NCBI GenBank assembly: GCA_017501345.1
Contig: JAFVXC010000008.1
Coordinates: 1 to 64,000 of the forward strand
DNA from: Clostridia bacterium
GTDB taxonomy: Bacteria > Bacillota_A > Clostridia > Oscillospirales > CAG-272
Reading direction: 5' to 3'
DNA: 64,000 nucleotides
Positions within the stretch are counted from its first letter, which is position 1. Every line of letters begins with the position of its first letter. Positions 14,685 through 24,525 of the stretch are shown here, one piece after another. The notes under the pieces were generated by a model. It was not told the DNA's origin, ran no database searches, and worked only from the letters and a program-made list of their open reading frames with translations. Position numbers and translations under genes: made by a program.

Positions 14685-17147
14685 ATGGCAGGAGAAATCC
14701 GGGAACGTTATCTCGCGGCAAAGCGGGCGCTATTTGATAAGGTTTATGCATCTCTCAACGAAAAGCAGCGCGAGTCTGTGTATACGGTCAATGGACCGCT
14801 CCTCGTGCTTGCGGGTGCGGGAAGCGGAAAGACAACTGTGCTTGTAAAGAGGATCGCTTTTCTGATCCGTTACGGCAATGCGTATTACAGCACGTACGTT
14901 CCGTACGGCGTGGACGAGAGAAGGGTACGGGAGATTGAGGATGCGCTTGCGCTTCCTGCTTCGGAGATCGAGGAGGGCATTCTGCCCGAATTCATTTCGG
15001 ATCCCTGCCCGCCGTGGCGTGTGCTTGCGATCACCTTCACGAATAAGGCGGCGAACGAGATTAAGAACCGTCTCACGCAGGCACTCGGCGGTGAGGACGG
15101 AGAGGGCGTGCGGGAGATCTGGGCGGGTACCTTTCACTCGATCTGTATGCGCATTCTGCGTACGCACGGAGAAAGACTCGGGTATGGAAGCAATCTGACG
15201 ATCTACGACACCGATGACTCGAAGAAGTGCTACGGTGCCGTAATGAAGGAATTGAATATCGACGAAAAGACGCTCCCGATCAAGTCGGTGATGAATACGG
15301 TCAGCCGCGCGAAGGACAGACTGCAGACGCCCGAGATGTTTGCGCGAGATTGCAGTGCGAATGATTTTCGGATGAAGCAGATCGCGCGGATCTATGCGGC
15401 TTATCAGAAGCGACTCGAAACGTCGAATGCGATGGACTTTGACGATATCATTATGAAGACGGTCTTTCTGCTTCGCGACCACGAGGACGTGCGTACACAG
15501 TATCAGAATCGCTTCCGTTACGTTTCGGTCGATGAGTTTCAGGATACGAACGAAGCACAGATGGAGTTGACGAAGCTTCTCTCGGGCGGCTTCAAGAATC
15601 TAATGGTGGTCGGTGACGACGACCAGAGCATCTATCGCTTCCGTGGCGCGACGATCGAAAACATTCTTTCGTTTGACCGATCGTTTGAGAATGCGAAGGT
15701 GATCAAGCTCGAGCAGAACTATCGCTCGACGCAGACCGTGCTTGATGCGGCGAACGCGATCATCCGAAACAACAACGGCAGAAGGGGCAAGACCCTTTGG
15801 ACGGCGCGGACGGGTGGCGACAAGATCCGCGTGAAGGAAGCGGAGGATCAGAACGGAGAGGCGCGTTACATCGCGGAGACCATCTCGCGTATGGTAGCAA
15901 AGGAAGGGAAGCAATTCCGCGATTTTGCGGTGCTTTACCGTACGAATGCACAGTCGAATACGATCGAGCGTACGCTTGCGCGCAGCGGTATGCCTTACCG
16001 TATGCTCGGCGGACTGCGCTTCAGTGACCGTAAGGAGATCCGCGATCTCGTCGCGTACCTTCAGCTGATCAACAATCACGCGGACAGAGAGCGTATGCTG
16101 CGTATCATCAACGAGCCGAGGCGGAAGATCGGTCCGAAGACGCTCGAGGCGGTCGCGGCGCTTGCCGAGGAAAACGGCAAGACGATGTTCGAAATTATGG
16201 AGAACGCGAATGCGTACATTGCGCTCGGGCGGACCGCACCGACGCTGATGGAATTTGCCGCGCTGATCAATGGTCTTTCGGAGCGTGCAAATGAGGTCTC
16301 GCTTGAGCAGCTCGTCAAAGAGGTGCTCGATCGCTCGGGCTACCGCAAAATGATTGAGGAGGCAGGTCAGGCGGAGGCGGATCGCCTTGACAACCTCGAC
16401 GAGTTTATTTCGAACGTGATCGAGTATCAGAGCAGTGCGGAGGATCCGACGCTGACGGGCTTCCTTGAGGAGACCGCACTCGTCGCCGACGTCGATCGCT
16501 ATGACGACTCTGCCGATGCGATCGTTCTGATGACGATCCATTCGTCGAAGGGGCTTGAATTCCCGATCGTCTTCCTGCCCGGTATGGAGGATGGCATCTT
16601 CCCCGGAATGCAGACGATCACGGGTAGCCCCGATGAGATGGAGGAGGAGCGGCGTCTCGCTTACGTTGCGGTGACGCGCGCGAAGGACGCCTTGTTTATT
16701 CTGCACGCAAAGAATCGACTTCTTTACGGACGCACGACGGCAAATCCGATCTCGCGCTTTGTTTCGGAGATTCCCGACGAGCTTATTGAGCGGGTGGAGC
16801 CGCCTATGCAGGCGAGAGGAGGATATGACGTGGGTCGCTACGGCGGAGCGCCCGTATCGGGTGGGCGTACTGCAATGGGGGCTTCGAGCTACGGTGCGAG
16901 AAAGCCTGTGCAGCCCGACCGCCCGCGTGACAGTATGACGGTGGCACAGCCGCTCTTCAAACGTCGCGCCGAAGCAGGCGGTACCACCTTCTCGGCGGGG
17001 GATCGCGTGAGCCACGCGCTGTTTGGCGTCGGCGAGATCCTTTCGGTGCGCCCGATGGGGACTGACACGCTGTACGAGATCGCTTTCGAAAAGGTCGGCA
17101 CGAAGAAAATGATGGCGACCTACGCAAAGCTTAAGAAGCAGGATTGA
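14685..17147 (+). CDS. pcrA: UvrD/PcrA-type DNA helicase
   Basis: A superfamily 1A 3'-5' helicase for repair and replication-fork maintenance. Motif I GAGSGKTT (about 44-51), Ia ITFTNKAANEIK, II DEFQDTN, III VGDDDQSIYRFRG, IV QNYRST, V LMTIHSSKGLEF and VI YVAVTRAKDAL are all present. At 820 aa it is longer than the usual roughly 740; about 30-45 extra residues sit between motifs I and Ia (NAYYSTYVPYGVDERR to SDPCPPW). The C-terminus ends in the PcrA-type tudor-like domain (GDRVSHALFGVGEIL...IAFEKVGTKKMM), which in PcrA contacts RNA polymerase. AAGGAAGGG lies upstream of the ATG. Confidence 0.92.
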   Translation: MAGEIRERYLAAKRALFDKVYASLNEKQRESVYTVNGPLLVLAGAGSGKTTVLVKRIAFLIRYGNAYYSTYVPYGVDERRVREIEDALALPASEIEEGILPEFISDPCPPWRVLAITFTNKAANEIKNRLTQALGGEDGEGVREIWAGTFHSICMRILRTHGERLGYGSNLTIYDTDDSKKCYGAVMKELNIDEKTLPIKSVMNTVSRAKDRLQTPEMFARDCSANDFRMKQIARIYAAYQKRLETSNAMDFDDIIMKTVFLLRDHEDVRTQYQNRFRYVSVDEFQDTNEAQMELTKLLSGGFKNLMVVGDDDQSIYRFRGATIENILSFDRSFENAKVIKLEQNYRSTQTVLDAANAIIRNNNGRRGKTLWTARTGGDKIRVKEAEDQNGEARYIAETISRMVAKEGKQFRDFAVLYRTNAQSNTIERTLARSGMPYRMLGGLRFSDRKEIRDLVAYLQLINNHADRERMLRIINEPRRKIGPKTLEAVAALAEENGKTMFEIMENANAYIALGRTAPTLMEFAALINGLSERANEVSLEQLVKEVLDRSGYRKMIEEAGQAEADRLDNLDEFISNVIEYQSSAEDPTLTGFLEETALVADVDRYDDSADAIVLMTIHSSKGLEFPIVFLPGMEDGIFPGMQTITGSPDEMEEERRLAYVAVTRAKDALFILHAKNRLLYGRTTANPISRFVSEIPDELIERVEPPMQARGGYDVGRYGGAPVSGGRTAMGASSYGARKPVQPDRPRDSMTVAQPLFKRRAEAGGTTFSAGDRVSHALFGVGEILSVRPMGTDTLYEIAFEKVGTKKMMATYAKLKKQD

Positions 17148-17149
17148 CC

Positions 17150-17186
17150 GAAAGGGGCGGATGAATCAACCGCCCCTTTCCTTTTC
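17150..17186 (+). terminator. intrinsic terminator after pcrA
   Basis: GAAAGGGGCGG and CCGCCCCTTTC form an 11-bp stem, followed by CTTTTC. It separates pcrA from the ribosomal operon. Confidence 0.85.
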
Positions 17187-17276
17187 GAAAATGGATTTGT
17201 GCAGGTTGCACTAAAACGGATTTGAAAAATTCCGTATTTTCTACACGCGATTTTTGATTTTTTTGAAGGAAAGTTC

Positions 17277-17305
17277 TTGCAAAACAATAAAATGTATGGT
17301 ATAAT
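17277..17305 (+). promoter_or_regulatory. promoter of the S10-spc-alpha operon
   Basis: TTGCAA (17277-17282), a 17-bp spacer and TATAAT (17300-17305) preceded by TATGG. The transcript would start near 17312. Confidence 0.8.
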
Positions 17306-17311
17306 AACTCC

Positions 17312-17679
17312 GCTTGATGTGTGTAAAAAGCGATGAAGCGGGAAATTGCCGTTCGGACGATGCCAAATGTCCGTGGCGGGGAACTCCCGTGGAGCGAGTC
17401 CGGCAGAGCACGCGACCTGACAGTTACTCGGAGGGTCACGGGATCTGCAGAAATCGGACGACGCTGTTGCAGAGATCAACGTTGAGGTTTCCTTGAGGCC
17501 CCTTATCCCCGGATGGGTTCTGCCGATGCTGCGGCGACAAATCCGGTTTTCCTAAGGGGAGCGAAGAAACACCCGACGGAGTGACAAGCAACAGGCTTCC
17601 AAGAATGCCGCGCCGAGGCCCTTCGCCTTCGTGCGAGTGCGGAGTCGGCAAGCGGTAAAATCCAAAGGAGGTAAGAAAG
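17312..17679 (+). promoter_or_regulatory. long structured leader of rpsJ
   Basis: About 370 nt of untranslated leader precede rpsJ. It contains nested pairings: CCCCTTA (17499-17505) with TAAGGGG (17553-17559) enclosing CCGGAT (17509-17514) with ATCCGG (17541-17546). A GC-rich hairpin zone follows (17611-17655) just before the AAAGGAGG site. No open frame with a ribosome site was found in it. A ribosomal-protein autoregulatory leader is likely by analogy with S10 operon control through L4. Confidence 0.5.
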
Positions 17680-17991
17680 ATGGCAGTAAAGGAAAAGATC
17701 AGAGTAAAGCTTAAGAGCTATGATAACTCCCTTATCGATGCGGCGGCTGAAAAGATCGTCGAGGTTGCAAAGAGAAACGGCGCCGAGGTTTCGGGTCCGA
17801 TTCCGCTTCCTACCGATAGAGAGATCATCACCATTCTTCGTGCGGTACACAAGTACAAGGACAGCCGCGAGCAGTTCGAGACCCGTACCCACAAGCGTCT
17901 GATTGACATTCTGAAGCCCACCCAGAAGGTTGTTGAAGCCCTGATGAGTGTTGAGCTTCCCGCGGGCGTCGAGATCGAAGTCAAGATCTGA
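17680..17991 (+). CDS. rpsJ: ribosomal protein S10
   Basis: A 103-aa 30S head protein that also acts with NusB in antitermination. [39 protein letters not shown] and the [14 protein letters not shown] segment are family hallmarks. AAAGGAGG precedes the start. First gene of the operon; a 218-bp spacer with hairpins separates it from rplC, unusually long for this gene pair. Confidence 0.97.
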   Translation: MAVKEKIRVKLKSYDNSLIDAAAEKIVEVAKRNGAEVSGPIPLPTDREIITILRAVHKYKDSREQFETRTHKRLIDILKPTQKVVEALMSVELPAGVEIEVKI

Positions 17992-18209
17992 GTTCTTCCT
18001 TAATATAAGGAGATCCTACATCAAGGCAGATCGTGTCGAGAGATCCTTGACACTCCGGCGCGAAGAGGTGCCATATACAAACGTGTATGTCAAAGCCGCA
18101 CGCTCCGTTAAAATAAACGCGGCAGACAAAAGCCGATAGATCGGCTCTTTGTAAGTCATGTTGACCGGCGATGCCGGATCAACCAATAATTTACAGGAGG
18201 AAAACAATT
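17992..18209 (+). promoter_or_regulatory. structured spacer between rpsJ and rplC
   Basis: Contains AGCCGAT-ag-ATCGGCT followed by CTTTG (terminator-like, about 18130-18153) and GTTGACCGGC-gat-GCCGGATCAAC (about 18160-18183) ending shortly before the AGGAGG of rplC. Candidate attenuator or translational control site. Confidence 0.4.
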
Positions 18210-18839
18210 ATGAAAAAGGGTATTATCGGACGTAAGGTCGGTATGACCCAGGTCTTCGACGAGGTTGGAAACGTAATTCCCGTAACCCTCATCGAGGCAG
18301 GTCCCTGCGTTGTCGTTCAGAAGAAGACGCAGGAAAAAGACGGTTATGACGCCGTACAGCTTGGCTTCACTGATATGAAGGAAAAGCACGCGAACAAGGC
18401 TGTGAAAGGTCATTTTGCAAAGGCGGGCGCACCGCTTAAGAGACACCTGAAGGAATTCCGCCTCGACGATTGCTCCGCAGTAAACGTTGGCGACGTGATC
18501 TCTGCCGATACCTTCACCGCAGGTGAAAAGGTCGACATTACCGGTATCACGAAGGGCCACGGCTACACCGGTGCAGTTAAGAGATGGAATCTTCACACCC
18601 TTTGCTCCACCCACGGCGTAGGTCCTATCCACCGTCAGTCCGGTTCTATGGGTGTTATCGACCCTGCGAGAATTTTCAAGGGCAAGAAGATGGCAGGTCA
18701 GTACGGTAACGAGCAGGTCACCGTCCTCAATCTCAAGGTCGTTAAGATCGACGCTGAGAGAAACCTGATTGCTGTTAAGGGTGCAGTCCCCGGTGCGAAG
18801 AACGGTATCGTTTTCATCCGCACTTCGGTGAAAGCATAA
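18210..18839 (+). CDS. rplC: ribosomal protein L3
   Basis: 209 aa, one of the first proteins bound to 23S rRNA and reaching the peptidyl transferase centre. Begins MKKGIIGRKVGMTQVFDE and carries VTGITKGHGYTGAVKRW-type central loop residues with HTLCSTHGVGPIHRQSGSMG. The start at 18210 (AGGAGG 9 bp upstream) is preferred to the frame opening at 18171. Confidence 0.97.
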   Translation: MKKGIIGRKVGMTQVFDEVGNVIPVTLIEAGPCVVVQKKTQEKDGYDAVQLGFTDMKEKHANKAVKGHFAKAGAPLKRHLKEFRLDDCSAVNVGDVISADTFTAGEKVDITGITKGHGYTGAVKRWNLHTLCSTHGVGPIHRQSGSMGVIDPARIFKGKKMAGQYGNEQVTVLNLKVVKIDAERNLIAVKGAVPGAKNGIVFIRTSVKA

Positions 18840-18858
18840 GACAAGGAGGAACTAAACA

Positions 18859-19572
18859 ATGCCTATCGTTAAAGTATTGAATATGAGCGGCGCGGAAGTC
18901 AGCGAGATCACCCTTTCTGACAAGCTGTTCGGCGCAAAGGTCAACGAAGCAGTCCTCCATGCCGCAGTAAGAGCGTATCTGATGAATCAGAGACAGGGCA
19001 CGCAGTCCACGCTTACCCGTACCGAGGTTTCGGGCGGCGGTAAGAAGCCCTGGAGACAGAAGGGCACCGGACGTGCACGTCAGGGCTCGACCCGTTCTCC
19101 TCAGTGGACGCACGGTGGCGTTGCACTCGGCCCGAAGCCGCGTGACTACCGCACTGATATGAACAAGAAGGCAAGACGCGCTGCATTCTTCGCGGCACTC
19201 TCTGCTAAGGTTGCTGAGGGTAACCTCGTTATCGTTGACGAGATCAGCTTCGAGACTCCTTCCACGAAGAAGGCTGCTGAAATGCTGGTCGCACTCGGCG
19301 CAACCAAGACTGTTGTTAAGAAGTATTGGCCCGATCACGCGGCAGGCGAAGAGCTTCCCGCAGAGAAGGTTACCGGCAAGGAGCGCACCGTGCTTGACAG
19401 CGCACTGATCGTTACTGCAAACGCAGATCAGACGGTTTACAGAAGCGCACGCAACATCCCGGGCGTTACCGTGTCCCACAGCGGCGTTCTGAACGTTTAT
19501 GAGGTTCTGAACTGCACGAAGGTCGTTATGACCGTCGACGCTGTTAAGAAGCTTGAGGAGGTATACGCATAA
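18859..19572 (+). CDS. rplD: ribosomal protein L4
   Basis: 50S protein lining the exit tunnel, and the usual repressor of S10 operons. The Arg/Gly-rich extended loop GGKKPWRQKGTGRARQGSTRSPQWTHGGVALGPKPRDY is intact. At 237 aa it is about 30 residues longer than typical L4; the extra part lies near residues 150-180 (KYWPDHAAGEELPAEKVTGKER) before the conserved SARNIPGV. AAGGAGG precedes the start, and its stop overlaps the rplW start by one base. Confidence 0.96.
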   Translation: MPIVKVLNMSGAEVSEITLSDKLFGAKVNEAVLHAAVRAYLMNQRQGTQSTLTRTEVSGGGKKPWRQKGTGRARQGSTRSPQWTHGGVALGPKPRDYRTDMNKKARRAAFFAALSAKVAEGNLVIVDEISFETPSTKKAAEMLVALGATKTVVKKYWPDHAAGEELPAEKVTGKERTVLDSALIVTANADQTVYRSARNIPGVTVSHSGVLNVYEVLNCTKVVMTVDAVKKLEEVYA

Positions 19573-19868
19573 TGAGAGCTGCTGAAGATATCATTCTCGC
19601 TCCGGTCATCACCGAGGCAAGTATGGATGGCATTGCCAACAAGGTATACACCTTCCGCGTTCTTTCGAGCGCAACCAAGGCTGAGATCGCTGCTGCGGTC
19701 GAGACGATGTTCAAGGGCACCAAGGTTGCCAAGGTGAACGTCATCAACATGAAGAGAAAGCCCAAGAGAGTCGGCTACCACGCCGGTTACACTTCCGAAT
19801 GGAAGAAGGCAATCGTTACGCTGACCTCTGATTCGAAGGCTGTTGAGTTCTTCGAAGGTCTGAACTGA
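19572..19868 (+). CDS. rplW: ribosomal protein L23
   Basis: 98 aa, at the tunnel exit where SRP and trigger factor dock. Shows APVITEASMDG, YTFRVLSSATKAEIAAAVETMF and KVAKVNVINMKRKPKRVG. Starts in the TAATG overlap with rplD, implying translational coupling. Confidence 0.96.
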   Translation: MRAAEDIILAPVITEASMDGIANKVYTFRVLSSATKAEIAAAVETMFKGTKVAKVNVINMKRKPKRVGYHAGYTSEWKKAIVTLTSDSKAVEFFEGLN

Positions 19869-19887
19869 TAAAGGAGGGAACTGAATA

Positions 19888-20718
19888 ATGCCTACTTTCA
19901 AGTATAAGCCTACAACTCCGTCGAGAAGACACATGGCTGCTCCCTCTTTTGAAGAAGTTACCAAGTTCACTCCCGAAAAGAGTCTTGTAGTTATCAAGAA
20001 GAAGAACGCAGGTCGTAACAGCTACGGCCGCATCACCGTCCGTCATCACGGCGGCGGCAACAAGCAGAAGTACCGTATCATCGACTGGAAGCGTAACGAT
20101 TCTACGCCCGCTACCGTCGTAGGTATCGAGTACGACCCGAACAGAACCGCTTACATCGCACTTCTCCAGAACGAGAACGGCGAGAAGAGCTACATCGTTG
20201 CTCCCGTAGGCCTGACCGACGGCGACAAGGTGTACTCCGGTGCTGACGCGGACATCAAGGCAGGTAACTGCCTCCCGATCGCCAACATTCCCGTTGGTAC
20301 GCTGATCCACAACATCGAGCTTTACCCCGGCAAGGGCGCTCAGCTCGTTCGCTCTGCAGGCGTTTTCGCACAGCTTATCGCTAAGGAAAACGGCCAGGCG
20401 CAGGTTCGTCTCCCCTCGGGCGAGGTCAGAATCATCCGCCTCGAGTGCAAGGCAACCGTTGGTCAGATCGGTAACATCGAGCACGATACCGTTAAGCTCG
20501 GTAAGGCAGGTAAGAGCCGTCATAAGGGTATCCGCCCGACGGTCCGCGGTTCGGTTATGAACCCCTGCGATCACCCGCACGGTGGTGGTGAAGGTAAGTC
20601 TCCGATCGGTCGTCCTTCGCCTGTTACTCCTTGGGGCAAGCCTGCTCTCGGCTATAAGACGAGAAACAAGAAGGCGAGAACCGAGAAGTTCATCGTAAAG
20701 CATAGAAATGCGAAATAA
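19888..20718 (+). CDS. rplB: ribosomal protein L2
   Basis: 276 aa, needed for subunit association and peptidyl transfer. [28 protein letters not shown] and the C-terminal [44 protein letters not shown] stretch with the key histidine are conserved. AAGGAGGG precedes the ATG. Confidence 0.98.
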   Translation: MPTFKYKPTTPSRRHMAAPSFEEVTKFTPEKSLVVIKKKNAGRNSYGRITVRHHGGGNKQKYRIIDWKRNDSTPATVVGIEYDPNRTAYIALLQNENGEKSYIVAPVGLTDGDKVYSGADADIKAGNCLPIANIPVGTLIHNIELYPGKGAQLVRSAGVFAQLIAKENGQAQVRLPSGEVRIIRLECKATVGQIGNIEHDTVKLGKAGKSRHKGIRPTVRGSVMNPCDHPHGGGEGKSPIGRPSPVTPWGKPALGYKTRNKKARTEKFIVKHRNAK

Positions 20719-20732
20719 GGAGGGAATATAAA

Positions 20733-21014
20733 ATGAGCAGAAGCTTAAAGAAGGCGCCCTATGTCGAAGAAAAGCTCTACGCTCGCGTTGAAGCAATGAA
20801 CGCAAGCGGCGAGAAGAAGGTTCTTCAGACCTGGTCCCGCGCATCCACGATATTCCCCGAGTTCGTTGGTCACACCATTGCAGTTCACGACGGCAGAAAG
20901 CATGTTCCGGTATACGTTACCGAGGATATGGTGGGCCACAAGCTCGGTGAGTTTGCACCCACCCGTACTTTCAAGGGCCACGCCGGTTCCAAGACGTCCA
21001 ACAACGGCAAGTAA
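20733..21014 (+). CDS. rpsS: ribosomal protein S19
   Basis: 93 aa, 30S head protein. Begins [15 protein letters not shown] and has [59 protein letters not shown] lies upstream; 18 bp separate it from rplV. Confidence 0.97.
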   Translation: MSRSLKKAPYVEEKLYARVEAMNASGEKKVLQTWSRASTIFPEFVGHTIAVHDGRKHVPVYVTEDMVGHKLGEFAPTRTFKGHAGSKTSNNGK

Positions 21015-21032
21015 TCAAGGAGGAACTGAACA

Positions 21033-21380
21033 ATGGCAAACGAAAAAGTCGCAAAGGCGTACCTGAAGTACGCTCGTATTTCCCCGAGAAAGGTCTCGAT
21101 CGTTCTTGACCTCATCCGCGGAAAGGACGCAGGCACTGCTATGGGCATTCTGATGAATACCAAGAAGAGCGCGTCCGAATATCTTATCAAGCTGCTTAAG
21201 AGCGCTATCGCGAATGCAGAAAACAACTTCCAGATGGACGCTTCGAAGCTCTATGTCAGTGAGTGCTTCGTATGCCCCGGCCCCACTCTGAAGAGAATGA
21301 TGCCGAGAGCAAAGGGAAGCGCTGACAGAATCCTGAAGAGAACCTCCCACGTTACGATGGTTCTCAAGGAAAGAGACTGA
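21033..21380 (+). CDS. rplV: ribosomal protein L22
   Basis: 115 aa, with a beta-hairpin in the exit tunnel. YARISPRKVSIVLDLIRGK and the C-terminal hairpin VCPGPTLKRMMPRAKGSADRILKRTSHVTMVL are clear. Ribosome site AAGGAGG. Confidence 0.96.
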   Translation: MANEKVAKAYLKYARISPRKVSIVLDLIRGKDAGTAMGILMNTKKSASEYLIKLLKSAIANAENNFQMDASKLYVSECFVCPGPTLKRMMPRAKGSADRILKRTSHVTMVLKERD

Positions 21381-21401
21381 GAAAAGGAGGCATAAGTAAC
21401 A

Positions 21402-22262
21402 ATGGGACAGAAAGTAAATCCCCACGGTATTCGTGTGGGCGTAATCAAAAACTGGGATTCCAGATGGTTTGTTAAGGATGAAGTGTTCGGCGATACCCTC
21501 GTTTCGGACTACAACATTCGTAAGTTCCTGAAGCAGCGCCTCTACAAGGCAGGCGTTCCGAAGATCGAGATCGAGCGCTTCACCACCACCGATGCAAACG
21601 GCAAGGACAGCCAGAGAGTGAAGATCTACATTCACTGCGCAAAGCCCGGTATGGTCATCGGTCAGAACGGTAAGGCAATCGACGAGCTCAAGGCTGAGCT
21701 TGAAACGATGCTGAAGATGCCCGTTGCTTTGAACATCGTCGAGGTTAGAAACCCCGAGCTCAACGCACAGCTCGTTGCTGAGAACATCGCTTCCCAGCTC
21801 GAGAACAGAATCAGCTTCCGCCGTGCTATGAAGATGGCGATCAAGAATACCATGAACCCCGAGGGCGGTCGTTTCCGCCGCAATGAGAGCCGCAACGCTC
21901 CCAAGGCGAAGGGTATCAAGATCAGCTGCGGCGGCCGTCTGAACGGCGCGGAGATCGCTCGTAACGAGCACTACCACGAGGGTACCATCCCGCTTCAGAC
22001 GCTTCGTGCGGACATTGACTACGGTTTTGCAGAAGCAAACACCACCTACGGTAAGATCGGCGTTAAGGTATGGATTTACCTTGGCGAGGTTCTGACTGAG
22101 GTCAATCGCCCCACGCTCCAGCAGCCCGCTCCCCGCAATGAGCGCCCCGAGCGCGGTGACCGTCGTAACGATCGCCGTAACAACGGCGACAGACGTCCCG
22201 CAGGTCAGAGACGCGAGGGAAGCAGAGGCCCCAGAACTCCCAGAGAAGGAGGGCACAAGTAA
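21402..22262 (+). CDS. rpsC: ribosomal protein S3, extended tail
   Basis: 30S protein at the mRNA entry site with helicase activity. [14 protein letters not shown], the KH-domain [31 protein letters not shown] and [15 protein letters not shown] are conserved. At 286 aa it exceeds the usual roughly 220; the extra C-terminus from about residue 235 is Arg/Asn/Gly-rich ([20 protein letters not shown] and on), probably disordered and RNA-binding. The stop overlaps the rplP start by one base. Confidence 0.96.
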   Translation: MGQKVNPHGIRVGVIKNWDSRWFVKDEVFGDTLVSDYNIRKFLKQRLYKAGVPKIEIERFTTTDANGKDSQRVKIYIHCAKPGMVIGQNGKAIDELKAELETMLKMPVALNIVEVRNPELNAQLVAENIASQLENRISFRRAMKMAIKNTMNPEGGRFRRNESRNAPKAKGIKISCGGRLNGAEIARNEHYHEGTIPLQTLRADIDYGFAEANTTYGKIGVKVWIYLGEVLTEVNRPTLQQPAPRNERPERGDRRNDRRNNGDRRPAGQRREGSRGPRTPREGGHK

Positions 22263-22675
22263 TGTTAATGCCTAAGAGAGTCAAGTTCCGTCGCGTTCAG
22301 CGCGGACGACTGAAGGGCAAGGCAACCCGCGGTAATACCATTTCGAACGGTCTTTACGGTCTGGTTGCACTCGAGCCCGCTTGGATTACCGCGAATCAGA
22401 TCGAAGCAGCCCGTATCGCTATGACCCGTTACATCCGTCGTGGCGGTAAGGTCTGGATCAAGGTCTTCCCGGATAAGCCGATCACCGAAAAGCCCGCTGA
22501 AACTCGAATGGGTTCCGGTAAGGGCTCGCCCGAATACTGGGTAGCAGTTGTAAAGCCCGGCCGCGTTATGTTCGAAATGGACGGCGTTGCTGAGGACGTT
22601 GCAAAGGAAGCTATGCGTCTTGCAGGCCATAAGCTCCCGATCAAGACTAAGTTCATTACCAAGGGGGAGGCATAA
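22262..22675 (+). CDS. rplP: ribosomal protein L16
   Basis: 137 aa, contacts tRNA in the A site. [70 protein letters not shown] are family blocks. The start at 22262 matches the family's MLxPKR N-terminus and overlaps the rpsC stop; the ATG at 22268 is a less likely alternative. Confidence 0.97.
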   Translation: MLMPKRVKFRRVQRGRLKGKATRGNTISNGLYGLVALEPAWITANQIEAARIAMTRYIRRGGKVWIKVFPDKPITEKPAETRMGSGKGSPEYWVAVVKPGRVMFEMDGVAEDVAKEAMRLAGHKLPIKTKFITKGEA

Positions 22676-22678
22676 ACG

Positions 22679-22879
22679 ATGAAAGCACAAGAACTCAGAG
22701 CAATGACTCCCGCTGAACTGGATGCAAAGCTGAAGGAGCTCAAGAGTGAGCTGTTCAACCTTCGCTTCCAGCACGCGATCAACCAGCTTGAGAATCCGCA
22801 CAAGATCGCGGACGTCAAGAAGGATATCGCTCGCGTAATGACTGTTATCGGCGAGAAGAAGATCGCCGAAAACGCTTAA
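22679..22879 (+). CDS. rpmC: ribosomal protein L29
   Basis: 66 aa, two-helix protein near the tunnel exit. [55 protein letters not shown] is a textbook match. Begins 3 bp after rplP. Confidence 0.96.
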   Translation: MKAQELRAMTPAELDAKLKELKSELFNLRFQHAINQLENPHKIADVKKDIARVMTVIGEKKIAENA

Positions 22880-22894
22880 TGGAGGTAAGATACG

Positions 22895-23152
22895 ATGGAA
22901 GAAAGAAACTACAGAAAGACCCGTGTCGGCCTTGTCTCCAGCAATAAGATGGACAAGACTGTTGTCGTCTCGATCGAGGACAACGTCAAGCACGCCGTTT
23001 ACGGCAAGATCATTAAGCGTACCCTGAAGGTTCATGCCCACGATGAGAACAACGAATGCGGAATCGGCGATAAGGTTCAGATTATGGAGACCAGACCGCT
23101 TTCCAAGACCAAGAGATGGCGCGTTGTTAAGATTATCGAAAAGGCGAAATAA
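22895..23152 (+). CDS. rpsQ: ribosomal protein S17
   Basis: 85 aa, OB-fold 16S rRNA-binding protein. [72 protein letters not shown] spans the domain. GGAGG precedes the ATG. A hairpin (ATACGG/CCGTAT, about 23183-23201) sits in the spacer before rplN. Confidence 0.97.
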   Translation: MEERNYRKTRVGLVSSNKMDKTVVVSIEDNVKHAVYGKIIKRTLKVHAHDENNECGIGDKVQIMETRPLSKTKRWRVVKIIEKAK

Positions 23153-23221
23153 TTTTAGTCGGCAAGACACACTTATCAGTAGATACGGCACAGAACCGTA
23201 TTGAAACAGGAGGAAAATAAA

Positions 23222-23590
23222 GTGATTCAGCAGCAAACACTTATGAAGGTTGCCGACAACACCGGGGCAAAGGAACTGATGTGCATCCGTGTACTCGGAG
23301 GAACCGGTCGCAGATATGGTAATATCGGCGACGTTGTAGTAGCTTGTGTTAAGAAGGCTACTCCCGGCGGTGTTGTAAAGAAGGGTGACGTCGTAAAATG
23401 CGTAATCGTCAGAAGCGTTCACGGAATGAAGCGCGCAGACGGTTCCTACATTAAGTTCGACGAGAACTCTGCGGTAATTGTTAAGGAAGATGGCGAGCCT
23501 AAGGGCACGCGTATCTTCGGTCCGGTAGCAAGAGAGCTTCGTGAAAAGGGTTACACCAAGATCCTCTCTCTCGCTCCCGAAGTACTGTAA
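23222..23590 (+). CDS. rplN: ribosomal protein L14, GTG start
   Basis: 122 aa, at the subunit interface. With GTG at 23222 the product begins [27 protein letters not shown] and has exactly the family's normal length; AGGAGG lies 7 bp upstream. A longer frame opening at 23201 would overlap that site. The C-terminal [24 protein letters not shown] is conserved. Confidence 0.96.
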   Translation: MIQQQTLMKVADNTGAKELMCIRVLGGTGRRYGNIGDVVVACVKKATPGGVVKKGDVVKCVIVRSVHGMKRADGSYIKFDENSAVIVKEDGEPKGTRIFGPVARELREKGYTKILSLAPEVL

Positions 23591-23604
23591 GGAGGTATCG
23601 TACA

Positions 23605-23952
23605 ATGTCTAAGATGAATATCAGAAAGGACGATACCGTAATCGTTCTCTCCGGTGACGACAAGGGCGCTACCGGTAAGGTCATCAGTGTCTCTCCCTCG
23701 GAGAGAAAGGTGATCGTGGAGGGTGTTAACATTATCCATAAGCACGTTAAGCCCCGCAGACAGGGCGAGACGGGTGGCATCATCGACGCAGAAGGCGCAA
23801 TTTACGCCGACAAGGTCGCAGTAGTATGCCCCAAGTGCGGCAAGGCTTGCCGTGTTGGCCACAAGAAGGTAGCCGACAAGAATGGCAAGATGAAGACCGT
23901 TCGTATTGCAGCAGGCAAGAAGCACGAAGCTTGCGGCAATCCTGAACTTTGA
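23605..23952 (+). CDS. rplX: ribosomal protein L24
   Basis: 115 aa, assembly initiator with a KOW motif near the N-terminus ([39 protein letters not shown]). The C-terminal half holds [14 protein letters not shown], a cysteine pair typical of bacterial L24. Ribosome site AAGGAGG. Confidence 0.96.
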   Translation: MSKMNIRKDDTVIVLSGDDKGATGKVISVSPSERKVIVEGVNIIHKHVKPRRQGETGGIIDAEGAIYADKVAVVCPKCGKACRVGHKKVADKNGKMKTVRIAAGKKHEACGNPEL

Positions 23953-23969
23953 TTGGGAGGAATCGGAAA

Positions 23970-24509
23970 ATGGCAAGACTGAAGGATTATTACAAAGCTG
24001 AAGTTGCCCCCGCTCTCATGAAGCAGTTCGGATACTCCAGCGTTATGCAGATCCCGAAGCTCGACAAGATCGTTGTCAACGTCGGCGCGGGTGAGGCAAA
24101 GGAAAACTCCAAGGTCATCGAGAACGTAATCAATGACCTTACCCTCATCACCGGTCAGAAGGCTGTTGCAACCACCGCTAAGAAGTCGGTTGCAAACTTC
24201 AAGATCCGTGAGGGCCAGAAGATTGGTGCGAAGGTTACCCTCCGCGGCAATCAGATGTATGAATTTATGGACCGCCTCTTTAACTTCTCGCTTCCGCGTG
24301 TCCGTGACTTCAAGGGTATCAACCCCAACGCCTTCGACGGTCGCGGCAACTACGCGCTCGGTCTGAAGGAACAGCTGATCTTCCCCGAGATCGAATACGA
24401 CAAGGTCGATGCGATCCGCGGTATGGATATTTGCTTCGTTACCACTGCGAACACTGACGAAGAGGCGCGCGCGCTTCTCACGCTCATGGGCGCACCGTTT
24501 GCGAAGTAA
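23970..24509 (+). CDS. rplE: ribosomal protein L5
   Basis: 179 aa, binds 5S rRNA in the central protuberance. [75 protein letters not shown] and [25 protein letters not shown] are diagnostic. The start at 23970 follows GGGAGG; the frame opening at 23949 overlaps rplX and lacks the conserved N-terminus. Confidence 0.97.
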   Translation: MARLKDYYKAEVAPALMKQFGYSSVMQIPKLDKIVVNVGAGEAKENSKVIENVINDLTLITGQKAVATTAKKSVANFKIREGQKIGAKVTLRGNQMYEFMDRLFNFSLPRVRDFKGINPNAFDGRGNYALGLKEQLIFPEIEYDKVDAIRGMDICFVTTANTDEEARALLTLMGAPFAK

Positions 24510-24525
24510 TCGGAGGTAAAGAAAA

